A stretch of 64,000 bases of DNA from DASSFG01 sp035547915. GTDB taxonomy: Bacteria; Planctomycetota; Planctomycetia; Pirellulales; JAICIG01. Below, one piece after another: positions 25,471-35,300 of the stretch. The DNA lies in assembly GCA_035547915.1 (NCBI GenBank), contig DASZTS010000011.1, positions 105,626 to 169,625 on the forward strand. The letters are read 5' to 3'. Under the pieces are notes generated by a model that was given only the letters and a program-made list of their open reading frames with translations, searched no databases and was not told the DNA's origin. Position numbers and translations under genes: made by a program. Position 1 is the stretch's first letter. Every line of letters starts with the position of its first letter.

Positions 25471-26563
25471 CCCCCAGCGCATCCGACGGCAGACTCGCGC
25501 CGACCACTTGCCGCGCCGAGTTTGTCGAAACAGGTTGCATGAGCAGGTAGGGTCGCATCCAGGCTACCGGCACCGGAGATTCCCAATAGGGGCGCATGCC
25601 GTGCTGCCGGCCTACATAGCGATCGGATCGGACCAGGTCGGCTTTCGTCCCAACGGGCAGGGAGCGCAAGCCGACCGGCCCGGACCGGCCCATGGCCACA
25701 GCGCCGCTGCGGCGTCCGAAGAGCCAGTGATAGACCCCCAAGGCCCGATCGGCCGGGTTGACGAACACGAGCGTCCGTTCGGCTTGCGCCAACACCAGGT
25801 CGTACTTCCGCCCAGGCAGAAACCCATCATTGTGGATGGCCGCACCCAGGAGCACCAAGCGAATTCGGCGAGTCGCACCCGAGCGGGGCGAAAGCTGGTA
25901 GCCACCGAGCCAGCCGCCGCCCAACAGTTGTACCGAACCGGCGGCGATGCCGACCCCATAGCTCGAGCCGCATATCGAGACCGGCGTGGCCGGATCGAGC
26001 CGGTCGATGAGCGCCGCCAAATGGTAGGCCGTCGGATCGACGCGCGTCAGTTTGATCTTGGCATCGAGCAAACGTCGCCCTGGCACCGGATCGGAGGGCC
26101 ACGACCAGATGACAAACCGCAGTTTGACCCGCTCGGCACAGGCGGCCACGAGTTGGTGGTACGCGTGCCAGCCCATCTCGAGCGTCTCTGAGTGCGTGTA
26201 GTAGTTGCCGACGATGAAAAAGCTCGTCACCCTGTCGTCGGCCGGCCTGGCAAACTCGGCCACCGAAGCGTCGACCCAACCGCTCCCGTGGTAGCGTTCG
26301 ATACGCAGTTGTTGCAGGCTCGCCGCGGGTGTGGAAACACATAACCCCCGACAGTTGATCGCCCAGACCTCGTCTTGTAACCGCACGCCGCAACCGCCAA
26401 GCGGTGCCGGGCAAGCAACACACGGGGCGCCGGCAGCTCCTGTTTGAGCCGCCACGGAAGTCAAACCAACGAGCAGTTGCGCGAGGACGACTACCACCTG
26501 GGGACAGATGCACGGGGTGCGGCCGCCCCATCGTCGACGCAAAAACCGATTCCCAGAACTCAC
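25451..26563 (-). CDS. Exported alpha/beta-hydrolase-fold protein
   Basis: A 370-residue protein with a signal-like hydrophobic segment at about residues 22-40 and a cysteine-containing region (CVACPAPLGGCGV) just after. The middle part resembles the DUF900-type alpha/beta hydrolases: FFIVGNYYTHSETLEMGWHAY early, LRFVIWSWPSD, and a nucleophile elbow VSICGSSYGVGIA around residue 195 (G-x-S-x-G with Ser at the centre). A GRKYDLVLAQAERTLVFVNPAD strand could carry the acid. Lipase- or esterase-like activity is possible but unproven. Confidence 0.65.
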   Translation of the reverse strand: MSSGNRFLRRRWGGRTPCICPQVVVVLAQLLVGLTSVAAQTGAAGAPCVACPAPLGGCGVRLQDEVWAINCRGLCVSTPAASLQQLRIERYHGSGWVDASVAEFARPADDRVTSFFIVGNYYTHSETLEMGWHAYHQLVAACAERVKLRFVIWSWPSDPVPGRRLLDAKIKLTRVDPTAYHLAALIDRLDPATPVSICGSSYGVGIAAGSVQLLGGGWLGGYQLSPRSGATRRIRLVLLGAAIHNDGFLPGRKYDLVLAQAERTLVFVNPADRALGVYHWLFGRRSGAVAMGRSGPVGLRSLPVGTKADLVRSDRYVGRQHGMRPYWESPVPVAWMRPYLLMQPVSTNSARQVVGASLPSDALGATVANR

Positions 26564-26679
26564 AGCCGCACCTTGCAGAATGCTGCTACGTTCGTCCCAC
26601 CAACCATTCTTGCCACCTCATCGGCAGGCGGCAATTGTCGGTTCGCATGAAAAGGCACTATCCGCTGCCGACACGCCGC

Positions 26680-27639
26680 TTAGCCTTCGGCGCGCGTGAC
26701 CAAGATAATGCCCAGAGCGACCGCCGCACCGCCGATGGCGAGGCTGGCGGTCAGCGGGTCGCCTCGCAGCCAGATGCCAAACCCCATGCCGCAGAGCGGC
26801 TGGGCGAAACCGAACACGGCGACCTGGCTGGCCCGATGTTGCCGCAACAGGGCCGTCCAGATCGAGAAACACAGCCATGCGACCACCACGCTCTGATAAA
26901 ACAATCCCCATACGGCCGGTGCCGTGAATTTCCAGTTGTGGTGCTCCACCAGCGCGCTGGTGGTAAAAAAAAGGCCCGTTGCGAACAGATTGCTCCAAAA
27001 CAGGAGTTGCTGCACGCGAACCACCGTCAACCCTCGCTTGCTCATCACCGTGTTCAGGCCGATCAGCAGGCTGCTGGTCAGCACGACGGCGTCGCCGAAG
27101 AGCGTGGGCGCATCCTTGGCAGAGGGCGAGTTCTGCGACGCACCGGCCACGATCGAGACAAGTCCCGCAAAGGCCACCATCAAGCCGAGCAGCTTGCCGA
27201 GCGAAACGCGGTCGCCGTGCAGGAGAAAATGGGCCACCAGGGCCACAAAGACCGGGTAGGAACCGATCATCACCGAGCCGTGCGCGCTGTTCGTGAACGC
27301 CATTCCGTAGTGGAACGATCCGATTTGCAGGAACAGCAGGAATCCCACCGGCACGACAGCGGCAAGCTGGTGCCGGCTCAGGCGGAGTGACACGCCCTGC
27401 CACCACGCGGTGAGCAAGAGCAGGAGCGTGGAGATACCGAACCGCAGTCCGGCCGTCGCCAACGGCGGGATGGTGGTCTGAGTATAGCGCACCGCCACCG
27501 CCAGCCCACCCCAGAGCACGGCGCAAAGGATGGCCAACGCCGCCCCGGTCCACGTCAGAGGGTGCAAGCCGGCCGTACTCGCGGGCGAGACGGCGGCGAT
27601 AGGTGGCGTCTCACCTCCGGCATCAGAGGATGGGTTCAT
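26680..27639 (-). CDS. EamA/DMT-family transporter
   Basis: About 319 residues from ATG 27639 with ten hydrophobic segments arranged as two five-helix EamA repeats. Typical marks are AVLWGGLAVAVRYT at the start of repeat one, FHYGMAFTNSAHGSVMIGSYP (the family's usual helix-4 loop), and SQVAVFGFAQPLCGMGFG in repeat two. Such proteins export or exchange metabolites across the inner membrane; the substrate is unknown. A longer frame back to 27744 adds a non-conserved Ser/Cys-rich leader and is not used. Confidence 0.88.
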   Translation of the reverse strand: MNPSSDAGGETPPIAAVSPASTAGLHPLTWTGAALAILCAVLWGGLAVAVRYTQTTIPPLATAGLRFGISTLLLLLTAWWQGVSLRLSRHQLAAVVPVGFLLFLQIGSFHYGMAFTNSAHGSVMIGSYPVFVALVAHFLLHGDRVSLGKLLGLMVAFAGLVSIVAGASQNSPSAKDAPTLFGDAVVLTSSLLIGLNTVMSKRGLTVVRVQQLLFWSNLFATGLFFTTSALVEHHNWKFTAPAVWGLFYQSVVVAWLCFSIWTALLRQHRASQVAVFGFAQPLCGMGFGIWLRGDPLTASLAIGGAAVALGIILVTRAEG

Positions 27640-27722
27640 CGAAGGGGAGGCGAGCCAAGTGCGGACCAGACAATCGTCGTGGCCGCTACTATACGGTGCG
27701 GCACGGCAAGTTGGCGAGTCGC

Positions 27723-29936
27723 TTACGCACTCGGCGGTTCCCATTCGGTGGCCATCAGATACGAGCGCAGGCTGACGAGCAACTGCCGTGAGCGCTCTTG
27801 CAACTGCACCTGCCGGCGATCGCGATTGCGGCGCGGCCCAATCGTGACGTGGATCTTCGTGCGGGCGTTGCCGTAGCGGCGCTTGTCGCTCGGTCGTTGC
27901 CGTTCCTGCTCGACGTCGACGAAGTCGAGGTTTATCATCAAACGGACCGCGCGATCGGTCATGCGGCGGAAGAACGACCCGCCTTCGTCGCCGATGCGCA
28001 CGCGTACCGAGTTGTCCTTGATCGACTCGATGCTGCCATGCTGGTCGGCCACAAAACCGCGCAGCTTTTCGATGCAGACGGCCAACGGTGCTTCACTCAC
28101 CAGCACACGCTCCGCGAGCGGATTGCCGGCGGCTTGGGCCGCTCCGGCGACATCGACCATGGCATGCTCGCCGCCGCTGCCGAGTTGCACCACGCGATTG
28201 CGGCCCTGCTCCTTCGCATTCAGCAGGGCACGATCGGCGCGGCGGAGCATCGTCTCGGGGGTGTCGCCAGGCTGAATCTCGGTGACGCCGAAGCTGGCCG
28301 ACACGCGGCGGCCGCCCAGGGCGGGCTGCTGGATAAGGCTGAACGCCTTGCGCAGCTCCTCGGCACGCCGCACCGCCGCCGCGTTATCGCAATCGGCGCA
28401 GAGCAGCACGAATTCTTCGCCGCCGTAGCGAGCGACCAAGTCGCCCGGCCGGCAGGAACTTTTCAGGAGTCCGGCAAAGCTCTGGATCACCGCGTCGCCG
28501 GCCGGGTGGCCATAGGTGTCGTTGACCAGTTTGAATCGGTCGATATCACTGATGATCAGGCTGCACGGCAGGCGCGTTTCGACGTGAGCGTCGACGAAGC
28601 GTACGTGCACGCGATCGAACTCCGCCCGGTTGGCAACCTGCGTCAGCGGATCCTTCGTTGCCTTTTCCTTCAGGTTTTCGCAACGGGCTTCTAGCGAGAT
28701 CTCGGGTGAGACGTCGTGCAGCACCAGCGCCACGCCTCGCGTGATTCCGTCGCCGCAGACGACCGGGATGGCGTGCGCATCGATGGCTACCTGCTGGTTG
28801 CCCCGCCCGCGGAGTTTCAAGCGCCGCAGCCATTGCACGCCGCTCCGCAACGCGTAGGTCACCGGGCAATCATGGTCGTCGAATTTCTGGCCGTGCTCGT
28901 CGGTCAATTGGACGATGCTGGGGAGCCACGCTTTCTGATAAACGCTCGTGCCGCTGATGCCGGTCAACCGCTCGGCGCCGCGGTTCCAGGACACGACCTT
29001 CAGGCTACCGTCAATGAAGATGACGGCGTCGTACATGTTGGCCAGCAGGCACTGTTGAAACAGCGGCGGCGATTGGTTGGGTGTCGGTCCGTCGGCCGAG
29101 TCGTGGTATCGCCAGTGGCCGTTGGCGACCTCGGGCTCCAGCGCCTCGAGCCAGCGGCGGCCGACCGTCTCACGCAACCTGACGTGATCGAATTCGTGGG
29201 TCTCGGTGAACTGCTTGACCAACTCCGGGTCGAACTGGGTGCCGGCGCAGCGATAGAGTTCGTTGAAGGCCCGTTCGCGCGAGAACGCCCGACGGTAGAC
29301 GTGGTCCGACATCATGGCGTCGAAGGCGTCGACGATGGCCAACATTCGGCCGCCCACCGGCAGCTCCGGGGAGGACCGTTCGAGGTGGGTTTTGCTGCCG
29401 TCGTACCAACTGGCGGCGGCCGCTATGATGTCGAGCACACCGAGCGAACCACAAGTGCTGCGAAGGATCTCCTGCCCCATCGGCCAATGGCCGTCCATGA
29501 TGGCCGCCTCTTGCGCCGAGAGTGGCCCAGGCTTGGTGATAACGTTGTCGGGCACGCCGATCTTGCCGATGTCGTGCAACAGCGCGGCCAGTTCGATCTG
29601 ATCGTGTTCGTCTGCGGGAAGCCCGATTCGCGCCGCCCAGGCCGAGCAGCCGAGGGTGACACGCAGACAGTGCCGCGCTGTCGGTTCGTGCTTCCAACGC
29701 AGGGCCCGATAGAGGCTGCTGGCCACCCCCAAACGGACCTCGATCAGCCCATTTTCGGGCGCGCGGCCGACGTGCTCACCGTCTGTCTCGGCGTGACGGT
29801 GCTCGTCGGGCGTGCGCACGACCTGGCTGACCGGCGCGACCGCTGTGTGGTATCGGGCCGGCACGGCGAGCGGGACCCCGGGCGCAATCCCGGCGCCCGC
29901 GGCAAAGGGGCTGTTCGTCGGCGGCAAGTTGGCCAT
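27723..29936 (-). CDS. Composite signalling protein: degenerate HD-GYP, PAS, GGDEF and an unknown C-terminal domain
   Basis: 737 residues, cytoplasmic. Residues about 75-245 are an HD-GYP-like domain that keeps the HD (LLHDIGKIGVPDNV), but the HHE and GYP motifs are altered (ASWYDGSKTHLE in their place). Residues about 300-420 form a PAS domain with its C-terminal PAC strand. Residues about 435-600 are a diguanylate cyclase with an intact GGEEF active site; RPGD five residues before it matches the RxxD inhibitory site, so c-di-GMP product inhibition is likely. The last 120 residues (VRVRIGDEGGSFFRRMTDRAV, then a basic tail) form a domain I do not recognise. Cyclic-di-GMP synthesis is the likely output. 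Confidence 0.85.
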   Translation of the reverse strand: MANLPPTNSPFAAGAGIAPGVPLAVPARYHTAVAPVSQVVRTPDEHRHAETDGEHVGRAPENGLIEVRLGVASSLYRALRWKHEPTARHCLRVTLGCSAWAARIGLPADEHDQIELAALLHDIGKIGVPDNVITKPGPLSAQEAAIMDGHWPMGQEILRSTCGSLGVLDIIAAAASWYDGSKTHLERSSPELPVGGRMLAIVDAFDAMMSDHVYRRAFSRERAFNELYRCAGTQFDPELVKQFTETHEFDHVRLRETVGRRWLEALEPEVANGHWRYHDSADGPTPNQSPPLFQQCLLANMYDAVIFIDGSLKVVSWNRGAERLTGISGTSVYQKAWLPSIVQLTDEHGQKFDDHDCPVTYALRSGVQWLRRLKLRGRGNQQVAIDAHAIPVVCGDGITRGVALVLHDVSPEISLEARCENLKEKATKDPLTQVANRAEFDRVHVRFVDAHVETRLPCSLIISDIDRFKLVNDTYGHPAGDAVIQSFAGLLKSSCRPGDLVARYGGEEFVLLCADCDNAAAVRRAEELRKAFSLIQQPALGGRRVSASFGVTEIQPGDTPETMLRRADRALLNAKEQGRNRVVQLGSGGEHAMVDVAGAAQAAGNPLAERVLVSEAPLAVCIEKLRGFVADQHGSIESIKDNSVRVRIGDEGGSFFRRMTDRAVRLMINLDFVDVEQERQRPSDKRRYGNARTKIHVTIGPRRNRDRRQVQLQERSRQLLVSLRSYLMATEWEPPSA

Positions 29937-30129
29937 CTCGTCGAAGTGCGATTGCAGTCACGTCATCAAAGGAGTTGCTCAAAGCTAGGTCATGAGCGGC
30001 TGGTTGGCAAACGATGACTTTTCCATAAGATTGCGCCCCTTTGTGCAAGCCGGAAAGGACGTACAATGGGGCCAAACGTTACCTTTCTAAGGGATCGTTA
30101 ACCTTCTGAGGAACCGAGGAACCATTGTC

Positions 30130-30993
30130 ATGCGGCTGGTGAGTTACCTATCTGCGGCGGGACCGCGTATCGCCGCCCTGCGGGGCGAAAGATACGTCGA
30201 CCTTTCGGGCGGCGGTCTGCCCGACTCGATGCGCGCCCTTTTGGCCCTGGGCGAAGACGGATTGAGCCGAGCCGCCGCAGCCGCCGAGCGCGGCGCCGAG
30301 CTCGCGCCCTCCGCCGTCAAAAAACTGCTCGCTCCGGTGCCCGACCCGCGCAAGATCATTTGCGTGGGGCTGAATTACGCCGATCACGCACGCGAAGGCG
30401 GTGTGGCTCCGCCCGACGAGCCCGTGCTGTTCTCCAAATTTCCCACCGCGCTGATCGCACACGGCGACGCGATCGTCTTGCCGCGCGTGAGCCACCAAGT
30501 CGACTACGAAGCGGAGCTTGTGGTCATCATCGGACGGGGCGGAAGACATATCGCGCGAAGCCGCGCTTTAGACCACGTGGCCGGATATTGTCCCGGGCAC
30601 GACGTCTCGGCCCGAGATTGGCAGATGGGCAAACCCGGAAAACAATGGTTGTGCGGCAAGTCGTTCGACACGTTCGCCCCGTGCGGACCGGCCCTCGTCA
30701 CGCGCGATGAAGTCCCGCAGCCCGGCAAACTGGGCGTGCGCTTTCGCCTGAACGGCGAAACGATGCAGGATTCGAACACCGAGCAGTTCATTTTTCCGGT
30801 CGAAGAGATCATCGCCTACGTATCGCAGGTCTGCACGCTCGAGCCCGGCGATCTGATCTACACGGGTACGCCGCCGGGCGTCGGCTTCGCGCGCAAGCCG
30901 CCGCGCTTTCTCAAGCCGGGCGATGTGGCAGAAGTCGAGATCGAAGGTCTCGGTGTTTTGCGCAACCCGGTGACGGCCGAGCCCGCCGCCTGA
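30130..30993 (+). CDS. Fumarylacetoacetate-hydrolase family protein
   Basis: A 287-residue cytoplasmic enzyme of the FAH fold. KIICVGLNYADHAREGG and PVLFSKFPTALIAHGD are the standard opening of the catalytic domain. YEAELVVIIGRGG carries two metal-ligand Glu residues, and DVSARDWQ, GKSFDTFAPCGP and DLIYTGTPPGVGFAR complete the active-site set. Members hydrolyse or decarboxylate beta-diketones in aromatic or sugar-acid catabolism. No catabolic neighbours are present, so the substrate is open. Confidence 0.92.
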   Translation: MRLVSYLSAAGPRIAALRGERYVDLSGGGLPDSMRALLALGEDGLSRAAAAAERGAELAPSAVKKLLAPVPDPRKIICVGLNYADHAREGGVAPPDEPVLFSKFPTALIAHGDAIVLPRVSHQVDYEAELVVIIGRGGRHIARSRALDHVAGYCPGHDVSARDWQMGKPGKQWLCGKSFDTFAPCGPALVTRDEVPQPGKLGVRFRLNGETMQDSNTEQFIFPVEEIIAYVSQVCTLEPGDLIYTGTPPGVGFARKPPRFLKPGDVAEVEIEGLGVLRNPVTAEPAA

Positions 30994-31111
30994 CGGGGCG
31001 TAACTCGGTGCGCGGCCGAATCGTTACCGTGCGCCGATAATTATTGCTGGCCGGTCGCCGTCATACTTGCGCGTGGAAGCCCGCCGGCCGACGATGGCGG
31101 GTGACTTTACC

Positions 31112-34100
31112 CTACGCCGCCTCGCGGCCCATGTTGCCGGGCCGTGCTTTGTCCGTCGATTTGCGGCGGTTCATCCAGATCAGTACCGGCGTGGCGATGT
31201 AGACGGTGCTGTACGTACCCGAGATCGTGCCGACCACCAGGGTGAAGGCAAATCCATGGATCCCCTGGCCGCCGAAGATGTATAGGATCAGCACCACGAT
31301 GAACACCGTCAACGAGGTGAGCAAGGTGCGGCTCAACGTCTGATTGATGCAGAGATTGACCAGATCGGCTGACATGTCGGGGCTCTTGCCGCGGACCTCG
31401 CGGATGCGGTCGAAGATCACGATCGTGTCGTTGATGGAGTAGCCGATGATGGTCAAGAACGCCGCGATGATCGGCAGGTTGATCTTGAACGGTTCCATCA
31501 AGAGCGCGTCCATGAACGGCATGCGGGCCAACCAATAGCTGACGGCCAACCCACCCAGGGCCACGAGCACGTCGTGGATTAAGGCGAGCACGGCGGCGAA
31601 GCCGAAGCTGACCTGCTGGAAACGGATCCAGACGTAGACCACGATCAACACCAGGCTGGCCAGCAAGGCGTAGGTGGCTTGCAATTGTGTATTCCCCGCC
31701 ACGCTCGCGCCGACTTTGTTCGACGACGGGAAGTAAGGCCTTTCGGCGAACTGCCGCTCGACGTTTTCCAACACCGGCTGGGCCTTGTCGGTCGGCAAGG
31801 CAATCTTCAGCGTCCACGTCTTGAAGCCACGATTACTGCCCGATTCGTATTCGCGGTTATCGAGGGAGAAGAGAACGTCCTCGCCTTTGTGTCCCGTGGC
31901 ATTCAGGGCATCCTTGAAACGCTCTTCGAGCGTGTCGTGATCGACCGTCTCGCTGAAGGTCAACGTCGTGGTCGAACCGCCCACATAGTGGTCAACGACC
32001 TGCTGGCCCGCTTTTGGAGTCGATTTCGGGGGCGCCGCGCCGTCGTCGGTCTGGTCATCTTCCGGCGCAGCCGTTTTTTCTTCGTCCGGCATCGTGTCGG
32101 TTGTTGCTGCTGGATCGGCGGACTTCTCGCCGGCGCTGGTTTCAGGCTCCGCGGCGTCGCCGGTCCCCTTCTTCGCGTCCTCGGCCGGTGTTTCCTTCTC
32201 GGCCGGCTCATCCTGGGCCAGCGCTAGGAGGCTTTCGTCGCCCGGAAGGAAGCGGGATTCCTTTTCCTCTCCTGCCGGCTTTTCGTCGCCCGATTTCTCC
32301 TCGTCCGACGGCTTGCCGTCGGCCGGAGGCGACGAATCCTGGGCCTTCTCCGTCTCGTCAGCCGGCTTCTCCTCATCGGTCGACGGTGCCTCGTCCGCCG
32401 GCTTGTCATCGGCAGCTTCCTTCTTGTTCGAGTCCGTGCCAGCCGCCTCCGTGACGGTAGTCAGCTCGTTCCAGGAAAGGTGATTGAAGGCGAGCCGATG
32501 ATCGCCATCGTTGAATGCCTCTTTCAGTTGCTCTTCAACCCAATCGATGTTCGTCTTCGGACCGGTCGGATGTTCTTGCGTTTCGTCGATGTCCGATTTG
32601 GACGTAATGATCAAGAATCGCTTGCCCAACGGCTCGCCGGTGATGTGAATGTCCTGCACGGTCACGTCGGGCAGGTCTTTCACCCGATCGCGGATGTCGG
32701 CGATGTCTTGTGGTTTCTCGAACAGGGCCTCGACCGAGACACCACCCGTGAAGTCGATATCGAGCAACCCGCGGCCGCGTTGCACAACGCCGACCAGGCC
32801 GATGCCGATGATCAGCACCGAAAAGCCGATGGCCAGGAATCGCTTGCCGATGAAGTCGAAGTTGGGGTTCTCCAACACGTGCAACATCTTCAAACGGGTG
32901 AGCCAACGCTGGCGTTCGCCGATGTCGAACAGCAACCGCGTGAAGGTGATGGCAGTGAACAGATTCATCACGATGCCCAGGATGAGCGTCACCGCGAATC
33001 CTTTGACCTGATCGGTGCCGATCCAGAAGAGCACCACGGCCGAGATGAGCGTCGTCACGTTGGCGTCGACGATGGTGGTCGTCGCCCGGTCGAAACCGTT
33101 GCGAATGGCCATCCGCAATGTCGCTCCCCGCCCCAGTTCTTCGCGCATGCGCTCGTAGATCAGCACGTTGGCGTCGACGGCCATACCGACGGTCAGCGCC
33201 AGGCCGGCCAACCCCGAGAGTGTGAACGCCGCGTGGAACAATATCATGAAGGCCACGATCAGCAGCACGTTCAACAGCAGCGCCAGGTTGGCCACCATGC
33301 CAGCGAAACGGTAATAGAAGAGCATGAAGAGCACGACGGCCACGGTCGACACGAGCATCGAGTAGACACCCTTGCGGATCGTGTCGCGGCCGAGGGTCGG
33401 CCCGGTCACCAGACTGGTGGTCGGTTCCTTACGCAACGTCGTCGGCAAGCTGCCGGCGGTGAGCACGGCCGACAAGTCTTCGACGTCCTGTTGAGTGAAA
33501 CTGCCGGTGATCTCGCCCCGGTCGGTGATCTGACTGCGAATGGCCGGCGCCGATTGCAACTCACCGTCGAGGACGATCGCCAGCAGGCGTTGCAGATCGG
33601 CATGCGCGGGGTCGGGCAGATTGTTGCCCGTCAACTTGCCGAACAGCCGGGCTCCCTTCTCATTGAACCCGAACGACACCGACGGTTTACCGACCCGGTC
33701 GAAGCTGGGCGTGGCGGTCGTCAGGTAGTCGCCCGTCACGTGCAGCTTGTCGACGAGCAGCAACACTTCGAACTGCCCACGCTTGTTCTGCCGCGTGGCA
33801 AAATGACGATCGGCGGCGAAGCGACGGGCCTCGTCGGGCGCCACGGGCACCCAGCGGGCGTCGGGGTAACGCTTTTCGCCCTCGCCCTCGGCCACCTCGG
33901 TTTCGTAAACTTCCTTCTGGTTCTGGAATCGCGGTTCCTGGGCAACCTGCATCAGCTCGGCGTCGTAGCGGTCGTCGGCCACGATGCGAAACTCGAGCTG
34001 CCCTTGTTGGCGAACGATCTTTTGCGTGCGGTCGAGTTCGGCCTGGTCGGCCTCGGGAATGATGATTTCGATTTCCCGCTCGCCATAGGGGCGCACGGTG

Positions 34101-34636
34101 ACTTCCTTGATGCCGCCCGGATTGACGCGCTTCGACACGGCCGAAACGAGCTTTTCCATCTCCTTGAAGTCTTTTTGCTCGACTTCGTAGATCAAGATCA
34201 CGCCGCCGCGCAGGTCGATACCCAGCTTGGGCGGCCACTCGAAATAGGTTGCGGCCGAGCTGGCGAGGATGGCGAATAACACCACCGCGATGCGCATGAA
34301 ATGGTCGGGCATGCGCAGCGTTTTGCTCAGGTAGTTCGCCAGCAACACCGGAATGATGAACACGGCCAGTACGATCACTACCGCGAAGAACAACCGGCTA
34401 TCGTCGGGCTGCTGTCCCGGTACGACGGTCGTCTTGATCTGGCCGGTGCCGATCGGCTTATCGAGGTCGCCGATGGGATTGGGCACGGTGTCGTTCGCCG
34501 GTGCGCGAAGGGGAGGGTTTTCCACCTGCTGGCCCGCGGCGTCGCTAGCCGGCCAACCGAGGGCTGCTACGGCCAGCGCGGCGACCGCCGCGGCGGTCAG
34601 GCACGCGGACAGCCGACCGTGTTGAACTGCGAACAT
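31112..34636 (-). CDS. secDF: Fused SecD/SecF protein-export subunit with long acidic insert
   Basis: 1174 residues. The first 620 or so are SecD: membrane segments, a periplasmic P1 region with DLRGGVILIYEVE, FNEKGARLFGKLT and LRKEPTTSLVTGPTLG, then a six-helix bundle with the SVDANVLIYERMREE-type motif. The SecF half starts near residue 640 with FDFIGKR and DIDFTGGVSVEAL and ends in a helix bundle with GYSINDTIVIFDRIRE. It uses the proton gradient to help pull secreted proteins across the inner membrane. Residues about 730-880, in the SecF periplasmic domain, are a low-complexity Glu/Asp/Lys/Pro/Ala linker. It starts 3 bp after yajC. Confidence 0.95.
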   Translation of the reverse strand: MFAVQHGRLSACLTAAAVAALAVAALGWPASDAAGQQVENPPLRAPANDTVPNPIGDLDKPIGTGQIKTTVVPGQQPDDSRLFFAVVIVLAVFIIPVLLANYLSKTLRMPDHFMRIAVVLFAILASSAATYFEWPPKLGIDLRGGVILIYEVEQKDFKEMEKLVSAVSKRVNPGGIKEVTVRPYGEREIEIIIPEADQAELDRTQKIVRQQGQLEFRIVADDRYDAELMQVAQEPRFQNQKEVYETEVAEGEGEKRYPDARWVPVAPDEARRFAADRHFATRQNKRGQFEVLLLVDKLHVTGDYLTTATPSFDRVGKPSVSFGFNEKGARLFGKLTGNNLPDPAHADLQRLLAIVLDGELQSAPAIRSQITDRGEITGSFTQQDVEDLSAVLTAGSLPTTLRKEPTTSLVTGPTLGRDTIRKGVYSMLVSTVAVVLFMLFYYRFAGMVANLALLLNVLLIVAFMILFHAAFTLSGLAGLALTVGMAVDANVLIYERMREELGRGATLRMAIRNGFDRATTTIVDANVTTLISAVVLFWIGTDQVKGFAVTLILGIVMNLFTAITFTRLLFDIGERQRWLTRLKMLHVLENPNFDFIGKRFLAIGFSVLIIGIGLVGVVQRGRGLLDIDFTGGVSVEALFEKPQDIADIRDRVKDLPDVTVQDIHITGEPLGKRFLIITSKSDIDETQEHPTGPKTNIDWVEEQLKEAFNDGDHRLAFNHLSWNELTTVTEAAGTDSNKKEAADDKPADEAPSTDEEKPADETEKAQDSSPPADGKPSDEEKSGDEKPAGEEKESRFLPGDESLLALAQDEPAEKETPAEDAKKGTGDAAEPETSAGEKSADPAATTDTMPDEEKTAAPEDDQTDDGAAPPKSTPKAGQQVVDHYVGGSTTTLTFSETVDHDTLEERFKDALNATGHKGEDVLFSLDNREYESGSNRGFKTWTLKIALPTDKAQPVLENVERQFAERPYFPSSNKVGASVAGNTQLQATYALLASLVLIVVYVWIRFQQVSFGFAAVLALIHDVLVALGGLAVSYWLARMPFMDALLMEPFKINLPIIAAFLTIIGYSINDTIVIFDRIREVRGKSPDMSADLVNLCINQTLSRTLLTSLTVFIVVLILYIFGGQGIHGFAFTLVVGTISGTYSTVYIATPVLIWMNRRKSTDKARPGNMGREAA

Positions 34637-34639
34637 CTT

Positions 34640-34984
34640 TTATTTCTCCTTCGCCGTATCTTTGCCGCCCGACTCGCCATTGAGCACTCTCTGCACGGAG
34701 CTGGGCGTTATCTTGAGCTTGGTGTTGGTCGTTTCATCGACGCGGATGGTGACTTCGTCGGCGTCGAGTTGCACGTTCGTGACCACCCCGTAGATGCCGC
34801 CGGTGGTCAAGATGCGGTCATTCTTTTTCAGGCTTTTCCGCATGTTGTCGCGAGCGTCCTGCTCCTTTTTCATCGCCGGCCGCTGCACAATGAACATGTA
34901 CAGGAACATGACGGCGACGACGGTGAACAGAATCATCGGCCCGAAGGGGCCCTGCGATCCCGCGCCCTCTTGGGCGAATATCAT
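34640..34984 (-). CDS. yajC: Preprotein translocase subunit YajC
   Basis: About 114 residues: a short N-terminus, one helix (GPMILFTVVAVMFLYMFIVQRPAMK), then the small cytoplasmic domain with KKNDRILTTGGIYGVVTNV and VTIRVDETTNTKLKITPSSVQRVL. YajC binds SecDF at the Sec translocon. ATG 34984 is the assigned start; TTG 35008, with GGGAAG upstream, is a possible alternative. Frame-open sequence back to 35134 is not family-like. It forms an operon with the fused secDF gene downstream. Confidence 0.92.
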   Translation of the reverse strand: MIFAQEGAGSQGPFGPMILFTVVAVMFLYMFIVQRPAMKKEQDARDNMRKSLKKNDRILTTGGIYGVVTNVQLDADEVTIRVDETTNTKLKITPSSVQRVLNGESGGKDTAKEK

Positions 34985-35300
34985 GCAGGTTGCAATATCG
35001 AATGACAACGAGGCTTCCCTTCGCGCTGACTGACCGTGGGGCCGTGCCTTTGGCGACATGCCTGGCGGCCGCCGAAATAGAAAAGGCCCGGCGCCGCGGG
35101 GGCGTCGAACCCAGTGCGTTTCAGGTGTAGCCAAGTATCATAAAGTTATGCGCCGCAACCAGCAAGGGCATGCAACCGGGCTTTTGACCACGGCCGATCG
35201 AGGCTTGATTGAGTCTTTTCCGGCCAGCGGATAGGCTAGATGAGTCGGCCCTGTGCACCTGCGGCCGAGCCCGCCCTCCGTCCCACCCCGCGAAAACCGC

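Noticed and set aside
28716..30017. Open frame of about 433 codons on the + strand
   Set aside because: It overlaps the GGDEF/HD-GYP gene in antisense and shows no family resemblance.
31080..31101. Inverted repeat CCCGCC/GGCGGG between the FAH and secDF genes as a terminator
   Set aside because: Only 6 bp of stem, a 10-nt loop and no T-tract on either side.
32480..34279. Long open frame of about 599 codons on the + strand
   Set aside because: It is antisense to secDF, whose sequence is well conserved. The frame is His/Gln/Arg-rich, typical of the complement of a high-GC gene.
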